Assembly (NCBI GenBank): GCA_921293015.1
Contig: OV121081.1
Location: 42,805,877 to 42,869,876 of the forward strand
Reading direction: 5' to 3'
DNA length: 64,000 nucleotides
Source of the DNA: Phorcus lineatus
Lineage: Eukaryota; Mollusca; Gastropoda; Trochida; Trochidae
Each line of letters starts with the position of its first letter. Position 1 is the stretch's first letter. The notes below the pieces were generated by a model, which ran no database searches, was not told the origin of the DNA, and worked only from the letters and a program-made list of their open reading frames with translations. The position numbers and the translations under genes are program-made. Below, one piece after another: positions 52,620 to 61,400 of this stretch.

Positions 52620-53310
52620 GAGTACAGTGCTGTCGGGTAAAGCTACGCACCTAAGAGATACATGATCATTCATCCGAGAAATATGCAATATATTTGATAT
52701 AAACAACATCATGTTAAAGTTCAGAGCTTCGTTGATAATATTAAAGCATATATTGTGAAGTGTTTTTGTCAGTGACACTGAAAGTTTTCAAACGACTACC
52801 CCACTAAATATTTCATTGGTCGGCATATGTAGCCTAAAGATATACAGACAGTGTTTGAATACACCAAACATTTCCATCATCATGATTTTCATAGATTTTG
52901 AAATTGATTTCTGAAGGTTAGGCAAGGACAAGCCGATATTTGGTTCAGTATTTTGGTTTCCATTGACAATTGTTATGCGAGAAGAAAAATGTTTAAAGAC
53001 GACAGGTTTCCTATGAATTTTGTCAGTTGTTACCATTTTCTAGGTCTTTATGGCCTCTTATCACCATTTAGTTAGAGAGGCTCTACCTGCAACCCCATAA
53101 GATAGTTAGTATGCGGTTCCATTGCGAGAATACAGCATTCGGCGACAGAAATTTCGGTCTTATCACCATTTAACCTTTTCAGCCTCTTCAAAAACTTCAT
53201 GATATCTTTCAAATTGCCTAAAGATGCAAAGACGTCAATGTATTACAAGCTCACACTCATCCTGATTTACTAGGTTAATAAGTTTGTGCAAGTGCGTATC
53301 TTTACCCGAC
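52620..53310. repeat. Internal duplication, copy 1
   Basis: It aligns with 53345-54330. Shared stretches include GTCGGGTAAAGCTACGCACC, TAAGAGATACAT, TATTTTGGTTTCCA and TTTACTAGGTTAA. Minus-strand frames in the two copies also correspond in part: IGLSLPNLQKSISKS with IGLSLPRLKETVLKS, then MPT, then VSLRCVALPD with VSLRWVALPD. Another run reads HLHKLINLVNQDECELVI, followed in another frame by GNLKDIMKFLKRLKRLNGD. The parallel frames hint at duplicated exons of a captured or native gene, now disrupted. Copy 1 has about 105 extra bases near 52665-52770. Confidence 0.75.
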
Positions 53311-53344
53311 ACGGCTGTATATTCCGCCTACAATTCATCACTGT

Positions 53345-54330
53345 ACACTAACCGTACAGTGTTGTCGGGTAAAGCTACCCACCTAAGAGATACATTTGTC
53401 CGTGACAGTGAAAGTTTGCCAACGACTACTCCCCTATTTCCGTAAGTCGGCATGTGTCGGCTGAAGATACGCACGCAGGGTTTGACTACACCTAACATTT
53501 CCAATTTAATGATTTTGATAGATTTTAAAACTGTTTCCTTAAGTCTAGGTAAGGATAAACCGATAGTCAGAACAATATTTTGGTTTCCAATGACAGTTGT
53601 TATGTGGGAAGGCAAACTGTTTGATGACTACATGTTAGCTAGGAATTTTGTCAGTTTTTCCCAGTTTTGTGCCTATAATCAACATAAAATCGTTTTAACC
53701 TTTTCAAAAACTTCATGATATCATCTTAATTGCCTAAAGATTCATAGACATAAACCAATTACAAGCTAACACTCATCTGATTTACTAGGTTAAAGAGCCA
53801 CTCCGTGATTTTCGTAACATATTATTTACCTTTGATACGAACTTAAATGTCATATTTTGTGATATAAAATCAAAACATCTTCACTTTTCATGTCCAAAAG
53901 ACATATATATGACAAATACTGGTTTTCCATGAAAATCTAGAATCAGCCTTATAAATGTACCGAGGTGTAGATATCACATCCAATATACATGGATACTAGT
54001 TATATAACCTAACAAACACCATCAACTCCAAACTGCCCTCCTGGATGTCTTAGATAACTTTCCAAAATTACGTTTGACTATTTGACGCGCGCCACTGTCC
54101 GGTTTTCGATCAGAATTGCGACTTTCTACCTTCATATTGTCACTGTGAAAAACCAATATGCTTTCAAATGTGTCATTTTGGTAACAATCGATACTTCGCG
54201 ATCAAATGACACCATTTATTAAGTTTGGCATATATGACTCCAGCAACTCACGGAGTGGCTCTTTAAGTTTTGTGCGAGTGCGTATCTTTACCCTCCGCGT
54301 ATCTTTACCCGTCACGGCTGTATATATTTG
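53345..54330. repeat. Internal duplication, copy 2 (with MITE)
   Basis: Second copy of 52620-53310, lengthened by the 469-bp insertion at 53794-54262. Its minus frame at 53615-53328 keeps about 95 codons open. The plus frame at 53452-53718 overlaps it; which strand, if either, was coding is unresolved, but the minus strand agrees with the exon signals elsewhere in the element. Confidence 0.75.
53794..54262. mobile_element. Kolobok-like MITE, 469 bp, TTAA target site
   Basis: The termini are AGAGCCACTCCGTGA (53794-53808) and its exact reverse complement (54248-54262). TTAA lies on each side (53790-53793 and 54263-54266). Copy 1 of the internal duplication preserves the single TTAA at 53275-53278, proving the insertion and its boundaries. 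TTAA is used by piggyBac and Kolobok; piggyBac ends usually begin CCY, so the purine-rich AGAG start favours Kolobok. No coding capacity. Confidence 0.88.
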
Positions 54331-54565
54331 AAATATCTTGACATTCATCGACGTTTCCTCACGTTTATTCATTTAGATTTATTATTCACCTTCACTTACT
54401 GCTGGTTATCTACTAAATGATTTTAACTTCACCAACATGTTTGCATTGTTTATATGAAACACAAAGAAATATATTTTGTAATGTTATCACAGTGTAAAGC
54501 CATTACCCGCGAGATAAAGAATCATTTATTCAAATATTATAAATAGTTAGGTTTAAAAGACGTAC

Positions 54566-54765
54566 TGCATCCATCTAATAAACAATGGAACTGAATGTCA
54601 AACACAAAGCCTGCACTCGGTGAACTCGCAAACAGCTGATTGAAATACTTTTCAAACTCCGTGCAGCACTTGTGACAGACGATGCGTCACCAAGCAAGAA
54701 ATGCTATGCGGTAACACTGTAAGGAGTTTGACCGTGTTTTCGGAGCCGAGCCGGCGACAACAAAA
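54566..54765 (-). other. Predicted second exon, Cys-rich, with one stop
   Basis: Entering from an acceptor GGCAG|TTTTG (first base 54765) in the phase set by exon 1, the frame reads FVVAGSAPKTRSNSLQCYRI, then FLAW, a TGA, then RIVCHKCCTEFEKYFNQLF and FVFDIQFHCLLDGC to a donor GCA|GTACGT at 54565. The C-x2-C here and the C-x2-C of exon 1 are arranged a little like a zinc-binding N-terminal domain. The in-frame TGA means either this copy is defective or the splice model is wrong. Confidence 0.35.
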
Positions 54766-55034
54766 CTGCCTAGCAATCATAATGTTGGTCAAATGGATAT
54801 GAAATAACTAAAAATGTCTAAAAAGAAAACTAAGATAGTAAATTGGCTGTTATATATTGCTATAGGACATACAGCAGTAGTCTATTTACTTCTAATTTTG
54901 TATCACATCCTCCTCTATGAGAGGAGATCTAGGCCTTGACTATTTATCGTAACGATGATCATAAATCAAAAGTGCGTAAATTGTGTTAAATTCCAATGAT
55001 ACAAAATATGCATAAAAGTTCTAAAACAACTTAC

Positions 55035-55120
55035 CTCAGAGCTTTGGGAAGGATCGAAGAGACGCCAGTGCCAAAATACTTGCAAAGTAAACATTGATTC
55101 CCGACGGCGACGTCAAACAT
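55035..55120 (-). CDS. Predicted first exon of the element's minus-strand gene
   Basis: ATG at 55120-55118 lies in an ideal Kozak context (GCCGCCATG) and opens 28 codons plus two bases, containing NQCLLCKYFGTGVSSILPKA. The frame runs into a consensus splice donor, CTGAG|GTAAGT (GTAAGT at 55034-55029). A TATA box lies about 45 bases upstream. The C-x2-C pair suggests zinc binding. This is the best-supported coding piece in the window, though no homologue comes to mind. Whether it encodes a mobilisation protein or a host gene carried by the element is unknown. Confidence 0.5.
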
Positions 55121-55164
55121 GGCGGCCAAGTACTCGTTTGTGACGTAATCGTTACGACGTCATG

Positions 55165-55179
55165 TTTTATATGACGTCA
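55165..55179 (-). promoter_or_regulatory. TATA box with overlapping CRE site
   Basis: On the minus strand, TGACGTCA (55179-55172) runs directly into TATAAAA (55171-55165). Further TGACGTCG and TTACGTCA words follow before the ATG at 55120. The spacing predicts a start of transcription near 55140 and a very short leader. TGACGTCA is the known CREB/ATF full site; its use here is inferred. Confidence 0.5.
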
Positions 55180-55419
55180 TGAGCATTTGTAATGGCGCGA
55201 AACGTACGCCTTGTACAATTTCATATCAAAGTTGAGAAATTATGATGTATGATAGATAACAAGTACATCGCAGGGACGCCAAGATATCCCATTATGGTTT
55301 TGACTTACTGTTACTACTGTTTCATTTTTCAATTCATAGAACTGATGAATTAGTGTTGATATATTTTTGATATCACAGAATAACTTTCTTTCGTTTAGGC
55401 CTATGTTTGATGAAAAATG

Positions 55420-56180
55420 CGTGATGAAGACTTTGTGACGATGTAAGACTGGACATCACATAACTACGTTAAATACGTAATACTTACAACTGGAGATATA
55501 ACGTTATATTTTTCGTATTTAATACGTCGCAGATACGTCAGGAAATAACATTACCAGTAAAAGGCTCTCTTTGAATATTTGACCATCGTATATTGTTTTT
55601 GCTGCTTCGTTTGTGTATCCCAAGATTAAATTACATTTTTCTTTCATATTACTGGATAACTTTTCTACTATTATATCCCGTAAAAGGCACGTAATCAGGA
55701 CGTTGTGAGGACGTACCCATGGACGTGACATAACTACGTTACATTTACGTAAAAAATACGTATAACACAACGTCGTAACAACGTTGAGGAATGACGTTAT
55801 TTTTTTCGTACTTAGTACGTCGCAGATACGTCAGGAAATAACATTACCAGTAAAAGGCTCTCTTTGAATATTTGAACATCAGATATTGTTTTTGCTGCTT
55901 CGTTTGTGTATTCCCAGATTAAATGTACATTTTTCTTTCATGTTACTGGATAACTTTTCTACTATTATATCCCGTAAAAGGCACGTAATCAGGACGTTGT
56001 GAGGACGTACCACTGGACGTGACATAACTACGTTACATTAATGTAAAAAATACGTATAACACAACGTCGTAACAACGTTGAGAAATTACGTTATTTTTTT
56101 CGTACTTAGTACGTCGCAGGTACGTCAGGAAATTACGTTACCAAAATACGACCTTTTCACAACGTCGTATGTACGTCGTG
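55420..56180. repeat. Right subterminal array, about 294-bp units
   Basis: The marker ACGTCGCAG recurs at 55524, 55817 and 56111. Each unit includes ACATAACTACGTTA, AACGTTATATTTTT-like or ACGTTATTTTTTTCGTA, TACGTCAGGAAAT and, in the first two, AACATTACCAGTAAAAGGCT and a TTTTTGCTGCTTCGTTTGTG stretch. The last unit is cut off by the terminus. The 83-codon minus frame at 55519-55770 lies wholly within the repeat and is not a gene. Confidence 0.9.
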
Positions 56181-56193
56181 TGTTAGCTGGGTT

Positions 56194-56696
56194 GTCCCTT
56201 TCTATCTGATGAAGAACAGTTGCAATTGAATTAAATGTTTCTTCACCAGTTGACAGTTTTTGAGACATGAATTTCAATGTTATTCCCTTTAGAGGCCAAA
56301 TGTTAACGTGTGCGATTCAAAACGTGTCTTGTCAATCCGTTTTTTTAAGAACACTGTTCTCCACGTCACGACTCGCCTAGAGTGACGGCCGACTGACGTT
56401 GAGCCGAGATTTAGGTCACGTTTATCAGTTCAAAATGTTGACTGTTTTCGCGTGTTCATGCTGAATTACACATTGTAGCTGAAACCAAGTCTTTATATGA
56501 AATGAATTTTTCCTTCAGTTGTAGTTTATTTTCATCTGTTTCCTTATTAAATGTAATGAACTACATTCAGCGTACGTTTTCCGAAGTGAAAGGGCCGACA
56601 TTCCAATCACCAGTGTAATGTCTTAATCCGCGTTTTGCGTTTCTCTATAGGGAAGCTAAATTTTGCTTTCATTTGACGATGTTTTCATTGTAAAAA
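56194..56696 (+). other. Right flank of the insertion; 3' remainder of split ORF
   Basis: The first 41 bases complete the frame interrupted at 50969 (TAA at 56232-56234). The rest is moderately AT-rich sequence without recognised features. Confidence 0.3.
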
Positions 56697-56709
56697 ACGT
56701 GGGTAATAA
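56697..56709. repeat. Right half of a 13-bp inverted repeat
   Basis: ACGTGGGTAATAA pairs exactly with 50464-50476 and adjoins the hairpin that starts at about 56706. Confidence 0.3.
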
Positions 56710-56865
56710 ATAGGATACAAAACTCGTTCCCCTTTCATATCAAGTTTATGTCCCTCGTGAAATAATTTTGTTTTGTCACTCGCCAAGGCTCGTGACAAAG
56801 CAAAATTATTTCACTTGGGACATAAACTTGATATGAAAGGGGAAGCTCGTTTGATATCCTATAAA
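56706..56865. repeat. Long hairpin with CTCGCCAAGGCTCG apex
   Basis: Arms of about 74 bp, at about 56706-56780 and 56791-56865, are reverse complements with few mismatches and share CCCCTTTCATATCAAGTTTA and TGAAATAATTTTG. The apex at 56779-56792 is CTCGCCAAGGCTCG, identical to the apex of the hairpin at 39406-39560. It has no coding capacity. Confidence 0.9.
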
Positions 56866-56986
56866 TATGGTTCATGTATGCATGTACTTGTATTGTGTCA
56901 CTAACTGGATTTAAAATTCACCACCCCAATTATATCACCTGTGTAACCACCTATAAACCAGAAGGCCAGAGCAAGCCCTCACTGTG

Positions 56987-57400
56987 CTATTTAGCTAAAC
57001 ATGGTAAAAGCATGTGATGCATGATATAAAAGGTAAAAAAGCAATGTGTCTGGGGGTTGGTGTTACCGGGGACATCATGCAGTGAGGTACTATTTTTTTG
57101 TTGGGGACACGGGTACATCATACGGTAAAGAAGTACCGGTGTAGACAAGTCCCTGGGGAAGAGCACGTTTATCAACATTAGATGCATCCAAATGTAGACT
57201 TGCTCTACAGACGATCTTTGGCCTATGACCAATGCAGATGTTATGGTCAACCCAGTGTAAAGTCGTATGGACCATGCTGTAGCCAGTACAGAAGGTCTTG
57301 ACCTTGGATCCGGGTGCCGTATTAGTGTTACGGATGTGTCGTACTTGGGGTGCGGATTATGCTTTGTCGTAGTGTATTTCGACTGTACATTGTGTGTCAA
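56987..57400 (-). CDS. Unidentified 137-codon ORF
   Basis: This is the longest open frame in the window that does not come from a simple repeat. It lies in the less AT-rich part of the mobile-element nest. The product has no recognised domain; a mildly hydrophobic centre (YIWMHLMLINVLFP) could be a membrane segment. Two other frames over the same bases are also open (minus 57090-57275 and plus 57267-57470), which weakens the case for any one of them. It may belong to an unrecognised retroelement or be chance. Confidence 0.2.
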   Translation of the reverse strand: MTHNVQSKYTTTKHNPHPKYDTSVTLIRHPDPRSRPSVLATAWSIRLYTGLTITSALVIGQRSSVEQVYIWMHLMLINVLFPRDLSTPVLLYRMMYPCPQQKNSTSLHDVPGNTNPQTHCFFTFYIMHHMLLPCLAK

Positions 57401-57499
57401 GGCGATCTTGTGGGGTTACGTGCAAAGATTTTTGATCATGAATGTTTCATGGAAGTGTACCGGGCAGTAAAACCGGTGGTGTTATGTGAAGTGTGGCGA

Positions 57500-58290
57500 C
57501 TGTGGTGATACTTAATTTGTTATTCTCTGATGTTGTTGATTTTGTGTGTGTTACAAGATATTTTGTATGTGAATGTTGATTTTTTGAGTGGTGTTGCATT
57601 GTGTGATTATTCAATATGTTGAAGAGGTTCTGATACATTAATTGATCTGTTAACTTTATCCTTTTAGTGAAGAAAAAGATAACACATTTATTACTGCAGA
57701 GTAATTGAAGGATAATTATCAGCGTTTCATTGAGAAATCAGTGTTTAATCTTTTGTGTTTTTGCGTAAATGTAAAGTCATTGTTTTCTTGTGAAATCAAT
57801 AGGTTATTTTGATTCCGTATCGTGCCATAGGTTTTGAGATTTGTAAATAATCGGTTATACCAAAATATTCACATCAACCATGTAAACCAAAGGCTTAATA
57901 AATCGATGTTTAGTACACAAATTACGTCAAGTATTTGAATAACCCGCACCACATTAGTGTACGCCAGTATGAGAGTTATGTTTGTAGGTCTATCGTTCCT
58001 CTCATACAATAAACTTTGTTCTTTAATGGAGATTTTGAAAATGACTAACAATTTTAAGAGACCTAATGTGTTGAGCATATTACTTTAGTCTAGACATCAA
58101 CGTTATCCATCATATTAAAATATTTCAACCTCTTGATATTGAGTTGTACGTTTATGAGTGTACACTTCCAGATAAAGAGAGTTGGTATGAAAAAGTGTAA
58201 AAGCATTTACTCATAAATAGATAAAGTCCATGCAAATCATTTCAGTGAAATTGGATACTATTTGTTGTTGTTTGTCATGTAAGATATGAT
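57500..58290. other. Non-coding stretch
   Basis: No gene is seen. From about 58087 the sequence matches 61265-61440: TTTAGTCTAGACATC, then TAAAGAGAG-TGGTA and AAATCAT or similar. This links the stretch to the third, partial copy of the large duplicated unit. Confidence 0.4.
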
Positions 58291-58320
58291 ACATATGTTA
58301 TATATATATATGTATATGAT

Positions 58321-58439
58321 GACCGGTTTCACACTATTCAGTGATCACCATGGGGTCTTTATGACGTTTCCATGCTATGACGTCCTATGCTATAATGCAA
58401 AGACCCCCATCTTGATCACTGAATAGTGTGAAACCGGTC
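58321..58439. repeat. Long hairpin next to a TA tract
   Basis: The left arm at 58321-58360 and right arm at 58399-58439 are reverse complements with about three differences; both contain ACCGGTTTCACACTATTCAG. The 38-base loop holds two copies of ATGACGT. A short TA tract (about 58297-58311) lies directly on the left. No target duplication is visible, and the apex differs from the CTCGCCAAGGCTCG hairpins. Confidence 0.85.
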
Positions 58440-61400
58440 GGGGATTCAAAATCATTTCTACCGACAACATACATGTGTAAAAAAATTGTTGATAAGGAGT
58501 ATATATATATTCGGATTAAACGAGATTTTCCCCCATAACAATTTTAAAATAACATTATGATAATAATGATGATAAATATTTTTATCTTATTTGTCTCCTT
58601 TACAATATATAATTTCGTCTGATGATTTTTTTCAAATTGGTAAGGCTACTTTTGAATGAAGTTTCATAGAAAATCTAAACACATCTAAACAGAATGACAT
58701 TTAAAAAAAGCTAATAGATCCAAGCCTCGACAGTTTTCAATTATGGGTAACTGACTTTGGTGACTCTGTTGAATCGGAGGCGATTACATTAGAGGTGTCT
58801 GGATTGTCAGGTAAAGTACGTTCCTGAAGAATAAACTCTCCTCCATTAGAGCATCTAGAGACTCGTCCTTACCCACTTCAGAGATCTGGAATGTACATTG
58901 AATTTATCAGAGACAGAATCAAGTGAAATTATAGGTAGTTATTTCAATTGCTTTTTATAATGTCATTAGATCACGAACGTCGCAAAGCCAACACTAGGTA
59001 AGTCCACTAGTTGTGAACTCATTTTATTATATATTTTAAGTCAAACTTTTAGATTGTCACCAAACAGTTTTAAAGACCATAATGTACATGTATATGTATG
59101 GAAAAAAACCTTAATAAAGCTCAGTTTTAAAGTATTTTAATTTTAGTTCCATAGAACAATACAAATAATAACAAATATTTCAGTCTTACAATAAGAGAAA
59201 TTTAATCATTACTATAAACTATTTCATTGCTATTATCAATGCACACGTTTCATTGATATGGATGCAATTTCATTATCTCATTCATAATAATAAGCTAAAT
59301 AAACCAAATAACAGTATCTAAAGGCGCAGTAACATGAACGTTTTAAAGAGAGATATTTTTTCAAGCTTTGTTCAACAGTAGTTCATGTAAAATCTATTAT
59401 CTTCAGAGAGTTAAACATCTCAGTAATCAACCCTAATATCTAGCCATTTAAGAAGTTATCAAGTATCTACTGGCAGCCATTTGTGTGTGAACACCTTTCA
59501 ATTATTAGAGGTAGCGAAATGGATTTGCAAAACTTAACCGATCATGGTTAGTTCATTTGGAACTTGTTCTTTTGATTGAAAACATTGAATTGCAATTGGT
59601 CACATTTATTTTTGTTCTCGTGAGTTCACTTTATTTGTGAACCGTGCTACTGCTACTGCACATGGTTTGACGTATATCTCGATTAATATCACAAAAAACT
59701 AAAATCCCTGATCTAAATAATGAAATTAACGTTATTGGTAATGTTAATGTGTAACTCAAATATGTTGAAGCGACCTGCTGTAGTTGATGTTTCGTAAATA
59801 CATAATATTCATTCTTTGAGTACTAAGTCTAGTGTATCAAAGTCGTTAAAAATCACGGGGACAAATTATGTTCAAAAATGATTAATCATATAATGCAACG
59901 AGATAATACTGTAATTGTGCAAACGATTGTATAAAATCAAGTCATTATTAATTTTCTTTCCCTGCAAGAATTCATTGCTGCCATTTAGTAATACACGAAC
60001 CACACAATCGTCAGTGAACAGAATGAAAGCATTTTCAACTGAGTAGTTGAAACATGACGAATGAGTTTTAGTTTAAAATATTGACATAATAGGATATAAG
60101 ATGAATGGAAGTGTACAAAAGACCGCCATTTGATCAATACTAAACCATTAAACCAACATTTATATATATCAAAATGTCATACAGTCAAAAGAGATTAGCA
60201 TGATATCAATGTTTTTGGAGGGACTTTTAAGTAAGCTGTTGCAACAATATTGGAGATCAATGTGATAAATACATCAAGGAAGTGCTGTGTTTCAATGAAG
60301 GTGACCTTTCGTTGTAAGCCTTAATGATTTGAAAATAAACTCAACAAAGTATGTACAATAAACCTGGCTGGTTTACACATTGTGTTTTATGCAGGAAGAA
60401 AAATTTGTTGTGCTAGTGTTTTATTATGAATATTAATGATGTGTAATAGTCAGTAGTGACTAAGTTGAAATCATTAGCGGGCTTAGATGAGGTTTTTCTT
60501 GATTGTGGCACAAGCGTTGGGTGTCCATGAATTATTCACTGTTTGATGTTTCATGACCTTGTTGAGTTTGACCTCTCAACCTATTCGCCTCTTCTTCTTA
60601 ACTAAGATATACTTTCGATGATGGGACAAATTAATCACTAGATCTAGATGGCTCTATGAAATCACTATGTATAATATAGTAGTACTGGCATAACGTATAG
60701 AATGTCAACATCTAAGTATGAATAAGGTGTTACCGTTCAGTGTTGTTTCATTATGGTATACGAACAGTAAAGCTCAGCTCTTTTAATTTGCTTGACAAGG
60801 TTAAAACAAAATGTTCTAAGATAATCTTATTACCGAAAAATGTTTTAGAGACATGTACTTGAAACTTCAATGGACGTTTTCATTAGGCTTTTGTATGTCT
60901 GTTTCTAATATCAGTGTCGCTATTGTAACTTAAGTCAACATGTATACCCCGAAAAACAGTAGGGTAAAGGATTGCATGAAAACATTGACTACATGCCATT
61001 ACATATTATCCGAGGTCACCATGCCTTAATATAGAACCTTCTTCTCACATAATCGAGAACTTGTCTTTAGGAAACACCGTGTCTAAATCACTCGCCCAAC
61101 ATTTGTATGAGCCAATCAAATTGTTACATCAGTTGGTCTAGGCTGTCTCTCAAAGGGAATCATACCAACCGCCTCGGACTTTGTAGAGATTAAGCACATA
61201 CGTTAAGAGTTTCAATGATGGTCAAGAGACCTCAAATATAGAACGTAATACTTTAGTAATACTTTAGTCTAGACATCGCCAATATAAGTCATATTTCAAT
61301 GCTTAGATCTCTTGAGATCTAGATGCTCGATTGACGTTCATGTGTCTATACTTATAATTAAAGAGAGCTGGTAAATAAAAGAGTATCAATATCGAATCAT

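Larger units (their letters stand above)
50970..56191. mobile_element. Unclassified 5,222-bp TIR element with ACGTTGT arrays
   Basis: Both ends carry CCCAGCTAACA (50970-50980, and reverse complement 56181-56191), flanked by TT on each side (50968-50969, 56192-56193). Inside each end lies a tandem array dense in ACGTTGT, ACAACGT, ACGTCG and TACGT: 128-bp units on the left, about 294-bp units on the right. Between them are a CRE/TATA promoter and first exon on the minus strand near 55.0-55.2 kb, further exon-like pieces, a 3' exon with AATAAA near 51.8 kb, and an internal duplication interrupted by a TTAA-flanked MITE. Eleven-base CCC termini with a 2-bp TT duplication do not match the superfamilies I know: Tc1 uses TA, Kolobok and piggyBac TTAA, hAT and P 8 bp, Harbinger TWA. 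No DDE, RNase H-like or tyrosine recombinase motif was found. Confidence 0.7.

Noticed and set aside
55519..55770. 83-codon minus-strand ORF
   Set aside because: It lies wholly inside the 294-bp tandem array and is broken in the neighbouring unit.
50970..56191. CRISPR array interpretation of the ACGTTGT repeats
   Set aside because: Units are contiguous tandem repeats without unique spacers, in a eukaryotic setting.
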